Shown here piece by piece: positions 17,697-27,287 of a stretch of DNA of 64,000 bases. This DNA is from Phycisphaerales bacterium (GTDB lineage: Bacteria; Planctomycetota; Phycisphaerae; Phycisphaerales; UBA1924). The notes under the pieces are model-generated. The model was given only the letters and a program-made list of their open reading frames with translations, had not been told where the DNA came from and ran no database searches. The stretch spans positions 53,684 through 117,683 of the forward strand of contig JADLCX010000050.1 in NCBI GenBank assembly GCA_020846975.1, read 5' to 3'. Positions within the stretch are counted from its first letter, which is position 1, and every line of letters begins with the position of its first letter. Made by a program: the position numbers and the translations under genes.

Positions 17697-18812
17697 TCAC
17701 CGCTGGATCTGCACCGCCGTGGGATAGGCGATGCTCACCTTGCTCGCCGCGAGCCGCCGCAGGATCTCCAGGTTGACGGCCTGCTGGATCTCCATGTGCA
17801 CGTTCATGTCCGGCGTGAGCACGAAGTACACGTACTCGAACTCCAGCGAGAACGCCGCGAGTTGCCTGAGGTGCACCCGGTCGATCCGCACCCGGTCCCC
17901 GCCCGCCGACTCGATGCACGAGCGGATCATCCCCGGCGCGGCCTCGACCTTCTCGATCGGCGTTTCGTACACGATCCCCACCGTGCCCACCACACGGCGC
18001 TCGTTCATCCGCTTGAAGTTCTGGATCCGCGAACTGAGCAGGTCGCTGTTCCTGAAGACCAGTTGCTCACCCGAGACCGACCGCACCCGCGTCGTCTTCA
18101 CGCCGATGTGCTCGACCGTGCCCATCTGCGGCCCCACCGCGATCACATCGCCCACCAGGAACGGCTTGTCGAACACGATCGACAGCGAGCCGAACAGGTC
18201 GCCGAGGATCGACTGCGCCGCCAGCGCCACCGCGATCCCGCCGATCCCCAGCCCCGTCAACAGCGGCGTCACCTGGACGCCCATGTTCGAGAGCGCCAGC
18301 AACAGCAGCAGCGCCCCCAGCACCAGCATCACGATGAACCGGATGATGCCCGACGCCGACGCGATCGCCCGGTCCTGCTCGCCCCCGTTGTCCTTCCCGC
18401 GCGCCACCGCCATCGCGATCGCAACGTCCACCACGATCCGGCTCGTCACCAGCACCTGCAGCGCGACCGCCACCACCAGCAGCAGTTTCAATCCCTGCGA
18501 ACCCATCCGCGGCAGCGTCACCGCCGTGCCGCCGAGGTAGACCGCCGTCGCGCCCATGCACCACCCACGCACATCCGAAACGATCGCCACCACCAGGTCG
18601 TCGAGCCTGGTCTTGGTCTTCGACGCCCGGGCTCCGAGCCACGCCTTCACCAACCGCCGAGCCACCGCCAGCACGACGTACACCACCAGCGCCACGCCGA
18701 TCGCCACGCCCCACTTCCACGCCGCGTTGCCCCACACGGTGGTCTCGAACCATTCCTCGATCACACCCGCGGCCGGGGGCTCGGCCTGCGCCAGCATCGT
18801 CTCGATCAGCAT
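17697..18812 (-). CDS. Small-conductance mechanosensitive channel family protein (MscS)
   Basis: This 371-residue inner-membrane protein has about four or five membrane helices. The pore-lining TM3 and following beta domain show the MscS signature LTGLGIGGIAVALAAQSILGD, then LFGSLSIVFDKPFLVGDVI. The cytoplasmic part contains RVRSVSGEQLVFRNSDLL and a C-terminal alpha/beta domain ending in the VSIAYPT motif seen near the end of MscS proteins. Such channels open under membrane tension during hypo-osmotic shock. Upstream it is separated by 45 bases from the minus-strand GH15 gene. The family assignment is firm; the gating class is not determined. Confidence 0.93.
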   Translation of the reverse strand: MLIETMLAQAEPPAAGVIEEWFETTVWGNAAWKWGVAIGVALVVYVVLAVARRLVKAWLGARASKTKTRLDDLVVAIVSDVRGWCMGATAVYLGGTAVTLPRMGSQGLKLLLVVAVALQVLVTSRIVVDVAIAMAVARGKDNGGEQDRAIASASGIIRFIVMLVLGALLLLLALSNMGVQVTPLLTGLGIGGIAVALAAQSILGDLFGSLSIVFDKPFLVGDVIAVGPQMGTVEHIGVKTTRVRSVSGEQLVFRNSDLLSSRIQNFKRMNERRVVGTVGIVYETPIEKVEAAPGMIRSCIESAGGDRVRIDRVHLRQLAAFSLEFEYVYFVLTPDMNVHMEIQQAVNLEILRRLAASKVSIAYPTAVQIQR

Positions 18813-18857
18813 GGCCGATGATACCGCCGCGCGGCCCCCGTTCCAGACCGCCGCCGC

Positions 18858-21008
18858 TCACGCCGTCCCGATCTCCTCGAAACTCCCCGGGCTGTTCGCC
18901 TCGTGCAGCAGTTGCTCGCGCTTGCGGAGATACTGCACCACCGTCGTCACCACCGTCGCGTGGCTCCACGTCAGCGGGCTCACGCTCACCTGCTCGCCCG
19001 TGTACGGGTGGTACTGCTCGGCCAGCACGCCGCTCTCGCGCGCCCGCGCCGCGGCCCACTCCAGCAGCGGCATCGCCCCCGAGAGTTCCTCCAGCGTCCG
19101 CGCGATCGCGATCCGGTGCTGCGCGTGCCAGAGCGTGCAGATCACCCACGGGTTCCCCGGCACGCCCTCGATGTTGTCCCGCTCCACCATGTGGTAGTAG
19201 TCGCGCTCGTACCGCGCACACCCGCCTATGTCCGTCTTCACCCACAGCCGCTTGTGCAGCGACTCCATCTCCGCTCTCACCATCGGGTTCCCCGGCCTGA
19301 ACGCCCCGAACGCGAACAGCGCGTAGTTCGCGCTGTCACGCGTCATGTCCAGCCGGTAGCCCTTCACGAACGGGCTCTCCCCCTTGATCACCGGCGCCTG
19401 CGGGGCGCGGCCGTCCGCCGCGCCCACCCCGCCCGCCCCGCCGTTCCCGCCCGCCGTGCCCGCCGCCGCCGCCAGTTCCGTGTCCTCGATCGGCGTCGCC
19501 ATCCGCGCAAAGCAGTTCGCCTCCGGGTTCCACAGGTGCCTCAGCATCGCGTCCCGCATCCGCTCCGCCCCCGCCTCCAGCGTCACCTGCCGCTCGATGT
19601 CCCCGAAATCCCGCGCGAACAGCGCCGCCGCGTGCAGCGCGCCGATCGTCGCCGCTACCGTAAACGTGTGCACCCCGCGCCGCTCCTCCCACAGGTCCCA
19701 GCTCGACCGCGGCAGCCCGTTGCTGTCCACGAACCCCATCATCCACGTCGCCGGCTGCGCCACCAGCGTGTTGTACAGCGGCTTGATGAACTCCACGTCC
19801 TTGAACGTCTCGAAGTGCTGCCGCAGCGCCCACAGAACCAGCGCGGTCTCGTCCTGCTGGATCGGCAGAACGCTCCGTCCCTGCATCGTCCACGGATGCC
19901 AGCTCGAACCGAGCTGCCCCGTCGGCGTGTACTTGTGCAGGAAATACCCGTTCTTGTGGATCACCCGCGCGCAGTACCGGAAGAACGAACGGCTCAACTC
20001 GCTCTGGTACGTCAGGATCAGCGCCTGCGCCACCAGCGCGCCGTCCCGCGGCCAGCAGTACGAGTAGTGGTCGCCCGCGAAGTGGCTGATGTCGCTGTCC
20101 GTCGCCGCGATGATCGCCCCACGGTTGTCCACCTGCGTCCGCAGGATCAACTGGCTCTTGATGAACAACTCGCGCACGCCGTCCGACAGCACCCCCGGCT
20201 GGATCCGGTCCTTCCTCGCCCACAGTTTCCAGTACGCCTCGGTCCTCGACATCAGCTTGTCGAAGCCCTTGCTCGTGATCACCTTGTTCAACTCGCGCAC
20301 GCGCTCGTACGAGTCGCCGCACGCCATCCACAGCACCGCCGACGCCTCGCCCTTCGGAGGAACCTTCAGGTTCACCCCCACCGTCGCGTCCACGCTCCCC
20401 TGGCTGATCGCGTTCCGGCCCAGCACGCCGTCCTCCGCGTCGCGCCACGTCCCCTCCGCGCCCCCCACCCGCTTGGTCCCGATCGACCAGTGGTCGATCC
20501 CGCACTTGCCCGCCTGCCCATCCCCTTCCACCTGCCCGTTCACCAGGAAGTACGAATCGTCCTTGTACAGCACCAGCCCCGCCGTCTCCGGATCGAAGTC
20601 CGCCGTGTCCCCCACCGGCGATTCCTTGATGGAAAAGTCCACGTGGTAGAACAGCCGCACATCCCGCGCCTGCCCGACCACACCGCGACGGTCCTTCACG
20701 CGGATGCGCCGCAGGTACACCGGCTCGTGGAAATCGACCGCATCCTCGCAGAACAGTTCCAGCCCCAGCCCCTCGTGAACCAGGTGAACATCCGTCACCA
20801 GCGTGCCCGGCCGGTACCGCAGCCGGCGCTTCCACCCCGGCTGCTCGATCCACGACAACTCGCCGTCGGCCCACACCCCGAACCGCTGCACGTGCCCGCC
20901 CGTGTGGTTGTACCGTCCCACGCACGGGTAGTACACGTCCCGGACGCGGTAGAACTCGTCGAAGTTGATCAGCAGATCGCCGTTGCCTACCGGGATATCA
21001 CGCGGCAT
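18858..21008 (-). CDS. Glycoside hydrolase family 15 (glucoamylase-like) protein
   Basis: This 716-residue protein resembles prokaryotic GH15 glucoamylases or glucodextranases. An N-terminal beta-sandwich (about 1-260) precedes an alpha/alpha-barrel catalytic domain. The catalytic acid motif is DLWEERRGVHTFT, and the catalytic base lies in HPYTGEQVSVSPLTWSHA near the C-terminus. YSYCWPRDGALVAQAL is another family block. The chosen ATG at 21008 has AGGA about eight bases upstream; an in-frame start 84 bases earlier lacks support. No signal peptide is visible, so it is likely cytoplasmic and acts on glycogen-derived or imported oligosaccharides. A Gly/Ala-rich low-complexity insert (AAAAGTAGGNGGAGG) sits between catalytic blocks. 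Confidence 0.92.
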   Translation of the reverse strand: MPRDIPVGNGDLLINFDEFYRVRDVYYPCVGRYNHTGGHVQRFGVWADGELSWIEQPGWKRRLRYRPGTLVTDVHLVHEGLGLELFCEDAVDFHEPVYLRRIRVKDRRGVVGQARDVRLFYHVDFSIKESPVGDTADFDPETAGLVLYKDDSYFLVNGQVEGDGQAGKCGIDHWSIGTKRVGGAEGTWRDAEDGVLGRNAISQGSVDATVGVNLKVPPKGEASAVLWMACGDSYERVRELNKVITSKGFDKLMSRTEAYWKLWARKDRIQPGVLSDGVRELFIKSQLILRTQVDNRGAIIAATDSDISHFAGDHYSYCWPRDGALVAQALILTYQSELSRSFFRYCARVIHKNGYFLHKYTPTGQLGSSWHPWTMQGRSVLPIQQDETALVLWALRQHFETFKDVEFIKPLYNTLVAQPATWMMGFVDSNGLPRSSWDLWEERRGVHTFTVAATIGALHAAALFARDFGDIERQVTLEAGAERMRDAMLRHLWNPEANCFARMATPIEDTELAAAAGTAGGNGGAGGVGAADGRAPQAPVIKGESPFVKGYRLDMTRDSANYALFAFGAFRPGNPMVRAEMESLHKRLWVKTDIGGCARYERDYYHMVERDNIEGVPGNPWVICTLWHAQHRIAIARTLEELSGAMPLLEWAAARARESGVLAEQYHPYTGEQVSVSPLTWSHATVVTTVVQYLRKREQLLHEANSPGSFEEIGTA

Positions 21009-21094
21009 GTCGTCCTGGACTCCGTTCCAACACAACCCCCCGCGGCGCTCCCCGTCTCCCCCCGGCCCGTGCGCCGACCAACCGCCGACCAACC

Positions 21095-21406
21095 CTAGCC
21101 CGCCGCGCCCACGGGTTCAGCCGACGCGCTCGCCATCCCTTTCCCGCCCAGCGCCGCGATGCGCTCCCGCAGGTCCCCAATGAACGTGATCTTGATCCCG
21201 AAGTTCTCCCCCACCTTCACCGCCACCCCCGTCCCGATCGGCCGGTTGTTCACCAGCAGCGTGAGTTCCTCCTCCGCCGCCTTGGCCAACTCCACGATCG
21301 CCCCCGGAACAAGGGAGAGCACTTCGGACGTACACATCCGCCTCTCGCCCAACAGGACGATCAGCGGGACTTCCAGCGACATGATGGCCCGAACATCCGA
21401 CGCCAT
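21095..21406 (-). CDS. fliN: FliN-like SpoA-domain protein
   Basis: This 103-residue protein is almost entirely one SpoA (FliN/FliM C-terminal) domain: VPLIVLLGERRM, then VLSLVPGAIVELAKAAEEELTL, LVNNRPIGTGVAVKVGENFG and IKIT. FliN forms the C-ring of the flagellar switch, and related SpoA domains occur in type III secretion. No other flagellar gene is in the window, so this is an isolated copy. Two ATGs (21406 and 21382) could serve as start and neither has a clear ribosome-binding site. It lies 48 bases after fabF on the same strand. Confidence 0.82.
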   Translation of the reverse strand: MASDVRAIMSLEVPLIVLLGERRMCTSEVLSLVPGAIVELAKAAEEELTLLVNNRPIGTGVAVKVGENFGIKITFIGDLRERIAALGGKGMASASAEPVGAAG

Positions 21407-21454
21407 GAGCGACCATATCGGCCGCGCGGGGGGCCCAGGTCAAATCACCCCCGC

Positions 21455-22741
21455 TCAACCCTCGTACCGACCGATGACCAGCGTCACGTTGTGACCGCCG
21501 AACCCGAAGGTATTGTTCATCGCGTACTGCACCCGCCGCTCCCGCGCGTGGTGCGGCACGAAGTCCAGGTCGAACCCGTCATCCGGGTTGTGCAGGTTGA
21601 TCGTCGGCGCCACGATCCCGTCTTTCACCGCGTGCACGCACGCGATCGTCTCCAGCGCGCCGCTCGCCCCGAGCGCGTGCCCATGCATGCTCTTGGTCGA
21701 ACTCATCAGCAGCCTGCCGCCGGCCGACTTCCTCGCGTACGACCCGAACACGCTCAGCACCGCCTCCACCTCGGCCTTGTCGCCCAGCGGCGTGCTCGTC
21801 CCGTGCGCGTTCACGTAGGCGATCTGGTCCGCGTTCAGCCCCGCGTTCTCAAGGGCCCACTTCATGCTGCGGGCCGCGCCGCGACCCGCCGCATCCGGCG
21901 CGGTGATGTGCGTCGCATCCGATGAGTTCCCGTGCCCCACGATCTCGGCGAGAATCATCGCCCCGCGAGCCTTCGCGTGCGCCTCGGTCTCCAGCACCAT
22001 CATCGCCCCGCCCTCGGACAGCACGAACCCGTCACGCTCGCGGTCGAACGGCCGGCTCGCCTTGGCCGGATCGGTCTGCGTGCTCATCGCCCGCATTGTC
22101 ATGAACGCGCCCAGGCACAGGGGGCTCACCGCCGCCTCCGCCCCGCCGGCGATCATCACATCCGCCCGCCCGCTCCGCAGAACATCCACCGCGTCCCCGA
22201 TCGCGTGCCCCGAACTGGCGCACGCCGTCGCGTGCGCCGTCGCCGGGCCCTGCAACCCGTAGAGAATGCTGATATTCCCCGTCGCCGCGTTCACCATCAG
22301 CCGCGGAACCGTGAACGGGCTGAGCCGGTCCGGCCCCTTGGCCAGCATCACCCCGCAGCCCTCCTCGATCGTCCGGATCCCGCCCACACCCGAGCCCACA
22401 ATCACGCCGCAACGCTCCGGGTTCTCCTTCGCGAAGTCCACCCCCGACCGCGTCACCGCCTCGTGCGCCGCGGCCATGCCCAGTTGCGCAAACCGGTCCA
22501 GCCGCTTGGCCTCGCGACCATCGATGAACGACCCGATCGTCCAGTTCTTGATCTGGCCGCCCACGCGCACCGTCCACCGATCGTTGTGCGCGGCGAAATC
22601 CTCGCCCTCGATCAGGCTGATGCCCAGCCGGCCTTCGCGCATCCCCGCCCACGTGGCCGCCGCGTCGTGCCCGAGGTTCGACACCGCGCCCATCCCGGTG
22701 ATGACGACGCGCGGCCAGGGTTTGGGGGTGTAAACAGCCAT
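21455..22741 (-). CDS. fabF: Beta-ketoacyl-ACP synthase II
   Basis: FabF condenses malonyl-ACP with acyl-ACP in fatty-acid elongation. The 428-residue protein has the Cys-His-His triad: Cys in HATACASSGHAIGDA, His in NAHGTSTPLGDKAE and His in STKSMHGHALGASG. It starts with VVITGMGAVSNLG and ends with NNTFGFGGHNVTLVI, both typical. The gene follows acpP by 19 bases on the same strand, the classical acpP-fabF pairing. Length and motifs fit FabF rather than FabB. Confidence 0.95.
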   Translation of the reverse strand: MAVYTPKPWPRVVITGMGAVSNLGHDAAATWAGMREGRLGISLIEGEDFAAHNDRWTVRVGGQIKNWTIGSFIDGREAKRLDRFAQLGMAAAHEAVTRSGVDFAKENPERCGVIVGSGVGGIRTIEEGCGVMLAKGPDRLSPFTVPRLMVNAATGNISILYGLQGPATAHATACASSGHAIGDAVDVLRSGRADVMIAGGAEAAVSPLCLGAFMTMRAMSTQTDPAKASRPFDRERDGFVLSEGGAMMVLETEAHAKARGAMILAEIVGHGNSSDATHITAPDAAGRGAARSMKWALENAGLNADQIAYVNAHGTSTPLGDKAEVEAVLSVFGSYARKSAGGRLLMSSTKSMHGHALGASGALETIACVHAVKDGIVAPTINLHNPDDGFDLDFVPHHARERRVQYAMNNTFGFGGHNVTLVIGRYEG

Positions 22742-22760
22742 GTCGGACTCAGGGCCGGAT

Positions 22761-23003
22761 TCAGCCCTGCGCGTTCTTGATGTACTCGATCGCCTGGCCG
22801 ACCGTCTTGATCTTCTCGGCCTGCTCGTCGGGAATGTCCGTCTCGAACTCGTCCTCGAACTCCATCACCAGCTCGACCGTGTCGAGGCTGTCGGCGTTCA
22901 GGTCGTCCACGAACGACGTGTTCCGCGTGATCGTTGCCTTGTCGGCCCCCATCTGGTTGGCCACGATCTCGATCACCTTTGCCTCGATTTCCTGCTCGGT
23001 CAC
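22761..23003 (-). CDS. acpP: Acyl carrier protein
   Basis: This 80-residue acidic protein carries the phosphopantetheine attachment motif [14 protein letters not shown], with the Ser modified by AcpS, and ends [19 protein letters not shown], which is canonical for ACP. I start it at a GTG at 23003 because a good Shine-Dalgarno (CAGGAG) lies about nine bases upstream and the start fits family length. A longer in-frame extension to 23180 encodes nothing ACP-like. It carries acyl intermediates for FabF, encoded immediately downstream. Confidence 0.96.
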   Translation of the reverse strand: MTEQEIEAKVIEIVANQMGADKATITRNTSFVDDLNADSLDTVELVMEFEDEFETDIPDEQAEKIKTVGQAIEYIKNAQG

Positions 23004-23198
23004 GGTGCATCTCCTGCTGGGACCAGTCCACTCGGCTCTCGGCCGCCACGATTCACTTCGGGTCCGACATCGCCGTCCGGTTGACACCCAACCGGCCAAC
23101 AACCAAACCCACGCCGCCCTCGCGGCCGGCTCAAATATAGCCGGATCGAAGTTTTTCCGCCAATCCCCCCTCCCCACCATCCCGCCTCGCCCGCCGGC

Positions 23199-23687
23199 TC
23201 ACTTCCCGCCCTTGACCAACTCCAGCACACCCTTGCCGCCTTCGGTCAACGACAGTTGCCGGCCGCCATCAAAGAACCTGAACCCATCGACCTTCTCCAG
23301 CAGGCTCGTGAACTTCGATTCCACCTGCATCGCTTCCGGCGGGCCCGCCATCTTGGTCGAAGCCAGGTTGCCGAAACTCAACTTCCCTTCCGCCAACTTG
23401 CCGAGATCGAACCCGCCCGCCAAACGGTTCACGCCGCTGAACCCCGACACCTTGCCGTCGGTCCCGAAGTTCAGACTCGGCGGTTGCGCCCCCGACGGCA
23501 GCATCGAAGCCACCTCCGACCCATTCATGGCTTTGAGCACCCACTCGCCGGCAAGCCGCTGGATCGCGTCGGTCATGCTCGCGCCGCTCCCGCCCTGACC
23601 GCCCCCGAGACCTTGACAGCCCGTCGTCATCGCCATCGCCGCCACAACCACGCCGGCCATGACACGGATCCACGCGACGCTCTTCAT
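23199..23687 (-). CDS. META/HslJ-domain lipoprotein
   Basis: This 162-residue protein has a lipoprotein signal: MKSVAWIRVMAGVVVAAMAM followed by the lipobox TTGC. The mature part matches META domains, with LAGEWVLKAMNGSEV, LNFGTDGKVSGFSGVNRLAGGF and a final FFDGGRQLSLTEGGKGVLEL. META/HslJ proteins are small envelope lipoproteins linked to stress or motility in some bacteria; the function here is unknown. The start has a strong GGGAGG five bases upstream. No operon partner is evident. Confidence 0.82.
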   Translation of the reverse strand: MKSVAWIRVMAGVVVAAMAMTTGCQGLGGGQGGSGASMTDAIQRLAGEWVLKAMNGSEVASMLPSGAQPPSLNFGTDGKVSGFSGVNRLAGGFDLGKLAEGKLSFGNLASTKMAGPPEAMQVESKFTSLLEKVDGFRFFDGGRQLSLTEGGKGVLELVKGGK

Positions 23688-23783
23688 GGGACCTCCCTGA
23701 CAACCTCGAACCACCCGCCGCCGCCGATCACCATAGCCCCGGCTCGCCCGCCGCGGCGACCGCCGCTCAGCCTCACGCGAATC

Positions 23784-24821
23784 TCAGTGGGACGTTCCCG
23801 TCCCCCGCCGACGCTTGGCCTCGATCCGCTCCGGGCTCGGCACCCTCACCGCCCGCGCCAACCCCAGCGCTTCGAGCGCGCGGATGATCCAGTAACTCAG
23901 GTCGAGCTCCCACCACCGCAGGCCATGCCGCGCCGACGTCGGAAACGCATGGTGGTTGTTGTGCCACCCCTCGCCGAACGCCAGGATCCCGAACACCACG
24001 TTGTTGCGGCTGTGGTCGTGGCTATCGAAAGGTCGCGAGCCCCACAGGTGACAGACCGAGTTGATGCTCCACGTGATGTGGTGGACCAGGAACACTCGCA
24101 CCAGCCCGCCCCAGATCAGCCCCAAGAGCGCGCCCATCCATGTCCCGGTCACCAACCCCGCGATCGCCGCGGGAACGACGAACCCCAGCGCCACCCACAA
24201 CGGGAACAGGTTGCTGATCCGCATCGTCAGCCGGTCCGCGGCCAGGTCCGGCACATACCTGTGCAGTTCCGCCGCGTCGGGCGTGAAAAACCATCCGATG
24301 TGCGCGTGCAGGAAGCCGCGAAACCGCGACCACACGCTCCGACGCTCACCGCCCTCCGCGTTGGTCGCGCCATGGTTGTGCGGCGAGTGCGGATCATCGG
24401 GCCGGTCGCTGTGCTGATGGTGCCGCCGGTGCGTCGCCACCCACTGAACGATCGAACCCTCCACCGACATCGAGCCCAGAACGCCCAGCACCGCCTTGAC
24501 CACCGGCCCGGTCTGGAACGACTTGTGCGTGAAGTAGCGGTGATACCCGACGCAGATGCCGACCGTCGTCAGCAGGTAGCCGCCGCCCAGCAGCGCGAGG
24601 TGAATCCAGCCGACGCCCGGCCCCCACAGCAGCACGATCGCCGCGACCAGCCCCAGCAGCGGCAGCGTGATGGCCGCGATGCTCGCGATGCGCCGCGATA
24701 TCGACCGCTCCTCCAGCGGCGCTCCGACGGGCAGATCGCCCTTCCCGGCGGGCGATGCCTCCGAAGCCCGCGCCCCATTCTCAACGCACGACCCGCACCC
24801 GTCCCGAGGCTGACTGCGCAT
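23784..24821 (-). CDS. Membrane acyl-CoA/acyl-lipid fatty acid desaturase
   Basis: This 345-residue integral membrane protein has the three histidine boxes of the delta-9 desaturase family: HRYFTH, HRRHHQHSD and HNNHHAFP. These bind the di-iron centre. Hydrophobic helices flank them (ITLPLLGLVAAIVLLWG and FVVPAAIAGLVTGTWMGALLG). It would introduce a double bond in fatty acyl chains to tune membrane fluidity. The ATG at 24821 has AGAGGTG nine bases upstream; an in-frame GTG 30 bases earlier is less likely. The neighbouring fabF-acpP pair is also lipid-related but is not contiguous. Confidence 0.92.
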   Translation of the reverse strand: MRSQPRDGCGSCVENGARASEASPAGKGDLPVGAPLEERSISRRIASIAAITLPLLGLVAAIVLLWGPGVGWIHLALLGGGYLLTTVGICVGYHRYFTHKSFQTGPVVKAVLGVLGSMSVEGSIVQWVATHRRHHQHSDRPDDPHSPHNHGATNAEGGERRSVWSRFRGFLHAHIGWFFTPDAAELHRYVPDLAADRLTMRISNLFPLWVALGFVVPAAIAGLVTGTWMGALLGLIWGGLVRVFLVHHITWSINSVCHLWGSRPFDSHDHSRNNVVFGILAFGEGWHNNHHAFPTSARHGLRWWELDLSYWIIRALEALGLARAVRVPSPERIEAKRRRGTGTSH

Positions 24822-25033
24822 CTTGGAGCACCTCTTGGCCCGAAGTCTCACCGACCCGGTTCAACGCCGACACCTTCGCAGCGATCGCAGGAGGTGATCA
24901 GCGTTTGACCGGGCCTCGTCGGACTGCGCTCCAACGGCCACTCCGGCCCACTATACGTCCCCGGCGCCACGCCGTTCCGGCGACCGCCACCCGGCACGCG
25001 ACGCCCGCCGGACGCACCCCGCCGCGCCCTCTC

Positions 25034-25747
25034 TCACACCCGCGTGATGTACTTCGCGTAGTCCCCCACCTCGCGAGACAGCGCGTGGATCGCCCGGCTC
25101 AGCAACTTCCGCACCGTCGCCTCCTCCTTGCCGATCTCCGCGCCGATCTCCCGGTGGCTCAGCCCGAAGACGATCTTCATCTCCAGAACCGTGCGGTACA
25201 GCGGCCGGATCCGCCCCAGCGCATCCTGCACCGCCGCGATCAACTCTCGCTTCCTCGCCCCGCGGCTGATGGTCGTCACGCTGTCCACCACCGCCCCGGA
25301 CAGCTTCGAGCTCCGGCTGTCATCGTCGCTCGTCCACGCCACCCGCGCCCGGCCCCCGCCTCGCTTCTCCGCGTTCAACTCGTCGATCTTGTCCAGCACG
25401 CGGTTCTGCGCGATCTTCGCAAACCACTTCACGAAGCACCCGTACGCCCCGCAACTCCCGTTCTCCTCGGGCTTGAACATCCCGCGACGCCAGTCCCGCA
25501 CCGCCGCGAAACTCGCATCCTGCAGCAGGTCCTCCGTGCTGGTCGCCTCCGACAGCCGCGCCGACTGCCGCACCTTCCGCGCCACGCTCCGCGCCGCCTC
25601 ATCGCGGGCCGCCCACAACACCTTCGTGAACGCCGCGCCATCCCCCTCCATCGCGCGATGCACCAGCGCGTTCATCACCTCCTCCGCCTCGCGGGTCCCC
25701 GATCGCTGGTCGCTTCCGCTCGTGGGGTTGGTCATCAGCCCGGTCAT
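25034..25747 (-). CDS. RNA polymerase ECF-type sigma factor
   Basis: This 237-residue protein has sigma region 2 (STEDLLQDASFAAVRDW, then CFVKWFAKIAQNRVLDKID) and region 4 with a helix-turn-helix (VFGLSHREIGAEIGKEEATVRKLLSRA). No region 1 or 3 is present, as expected for ECF-like factors. The spacing and Ser-rich linker resemble planctomycete sigma-70-like ECF groups. No anti-sigma gene is adjacent, so its control is not visible. The DNA between the desaturase start and this gene (24822-25033) holds no recognisable feature. Confidence 0.9.
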   Translation of the reverse strand: MTGLMTNPTSGSDQRSGTREAEEVMNALVHRAMEGDGAAFTKVLWAARDEAARSVARKVRQSARLSEATSTEDLLQDASFAAVRDWRRGMFKPEENGSCGAYGCFVKWFAKIAQNRVLDKIDELNAEKRGGGRARVAWTSDDDSRSSKLSGAVVDSVTTISRGARKRELIAAVQDALGRIRPLYRTVLEMKIVFGLSHREIGAEIGKEEATVRKLLSRAIHALSREVGDYAKYITRV

Positions 25748-25897
25748 ACCCTATCTACCGTTGTGGGTGTTCCCGCGGGACACCAAGCGGCGAGATTTCT
25801 GCCGTCTTTTTTCGCTCCCCCGGTTCAGATCAATCACAAGCCCATTCCGCCCAGCCACTTGCGCTCGTTTCACCCGCTCCCTTCATCCGGGCCTTCC

Positions 25898-26371
25898 ATG
25901 ACCGCCAATCCCCCCACCAATCCCGCGTCCAAGCCCGGCACCGTCACCCTCCACCGCATCCTCCGCGCCCCCGCCGACCGCATCTTCCGCGCCTTCATCG
26001 AGCCCGCCGCCATGGTCAAGTGGCTCCCGCCCCACGGCTTCACCGCCCAGGTCCACGACATGAACCCCACCGTCGGCGGCGGATACAAGATGTCGTTCAC
26101 CAACTTTCGCACCGGCCAGTCCCACGCCTTCGGCGGCAAGTACGTCGAACTCGTCCCCAACCAGCGCCTCCGCTACACCGACCGCTTCGACGACCCCAAC
26201 CTCCCCGGTGAGATGAGCGTCACCATCAACCTCCGCCCCGTCGCCTGCGGCACCGAACTCTCGATCGTGCAGGAGGGCATCCCCGCCGCCATCCCCACCG
26301 AGTTCTGCTACCTCGGCTGGCAGGAATCGCTTGCGATGCTCGCCAGCCTCGTCGAGCCCGAGATCCCGTAG
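25898..26371 (+). CDS. SRPBCC (AHSA1-like) domain protein
   Basis: This 157-residue protein begins TVTLHRILRAPADRIFRAFIEPAAMVKWLPP and continues with GGGYKMSFTNFRTGQSHAFGG and GTELSIVQEGIP, the typical order of Activator-of-Hsp90-ATPase/START-like SRPBCC proteins. The fold binds hydrophobic ligands; the biological role cannot be inferred. No signal peptide or membrane segment is present. It converges with rsmE, whose stop lies 26 bases beyond. Confidence 0.88.
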   Translation: MTANPPTNPASKPGTVTLHRILRAPADRIFRAFIEPAAMVKWLPPHGFTAQVHDMNPTVGGGYKMSFTNFRTGQSHAFGGKYVELVPNQRLRYTDRFDDPNLPGEMSVTINLRPVACGTELSIVQEGIPAAIPTEFCYLGWQESLAMLASLVEPEIP

Positions 26372-26396
26372 AGACTCGGCGCCCTCACGGCCCGCC

Positions 26397-27140
26397 TCAC
26401 CCGCGCGCCGTCGCGCCCGCCATGATCACCGCCGCGCCCGCCACGGCCGCCGTCTCGATCCGCATCGTGTGCGGCCCGAACCTCGCGATCACCGCCCCGC
26501 CCGCGCGGGCCGCCGCGAGCTCCCCCGATGTCCAGCCCCCTTCCGGGCCGACGAGCAGCCGCACCGCGCCGCCCCGCGCCCCCGCCCCTCCCGCCGCGTG
26601 ATACGGCTCCCCCGACGCATCCGCCACGATGTTCTCCGCCCCGCCATCGCCGAGCGCCTGCCCGAGCGTCCGCTCCGGCGCGATCCGCATCAGCCACGCA
26701 CGCCCGCTCTGCTTGGCCGCCTCCCGCGCCAGCCGCTCCAGCCGGTCGAGTTTCGCCGGACGCGGATCGACGATCCCGCGCTCGGTCCGCAGCGGACCCC
26801 ACGATCCCGCCCCGATCTGCGAGAGCTGATCGATCATCTCATCCACCCGCGCCCCCTTCGGCGTCGCCGTCAACACCTCCAGCCACGGCTCGGGGCGTGG
26901 CTCCTCGCTCCGCGAAACCACCATGAGACGCACCGATGATCCCCCGCCGCGCGAAGCCCGCGGCACGCGCTCGACCCCGTCGATCCGCGCCTCGGCAACC
27001 ACCCCCGCCCCATCCAGAAGTCGCACCGCATCCCCCTCCCGCAGCCGCTTGACACGCAGCGCGTGCACCGCCTCCTCGCCCTCGATGCTGAGGGCCTCGC
27101 CCGGCTCGGGGATCGCTTGTTCCAGAAAGACGCGGTGCAT
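26397..27140 (-). CDS. rsmE: 16S rRNA (uracil-1498-N3)-methyltransferase
   Basis: RsmE methylates U1498 in 16S rRNA using S-adenosylmethionine. The 247-residue protein starts MHRVFLEQAIPEPGEAL, an N-terminal PUA-like domain with HALRVKRLREGDAVRLLDG. It ends with the trefoil-knot SPOUT motifs LLVGPEGGWTSGEL and TMRIETAAVAGAAVI. I use the ATG at 27140; the long in-frame extension upstream is antisense to the next gene. One block normally found near the middle (QS.R...P.I) is changed to KQSGRAWLMRI. It is divergent from the gene at 27288. Confidence 0.92.
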   Translation of the reverse strand: MHRVFLEQAIPEPGEALSIEGEEAVHALRVKRLREGDAVRLLDGAGVVAEARIDGVERVPRASRGGGSSVRLMVVSRSEEPRPEPWLEVLTATPKGARVDEMIDQLSQIGAGSWGPLRTERGIVDPRPAKLDRLERLAREAAKQSGRAWLMRIAPERTLGQALGDGGAENIVADASGEPYHAAGGAGARGGAVRLLVGPEGGWTSGELAAARAGGAVIARFGPHTMRIETAAVAGAAVIMAGATARG

Positions 27141-27287
27141 CGCCGCGCCGAGGATAGCGATTTTGCCGTTATTCGGACAGGGGGGCTTGAGTTGGGGTGT
27201 TTGTTCGTCGATGATGCGAAGCGCGGGCGTGTCGCCCGCCCCGGCCACACCGGCCCAGGTGATCGCCCATTCGGCCACGTCCCGCCG

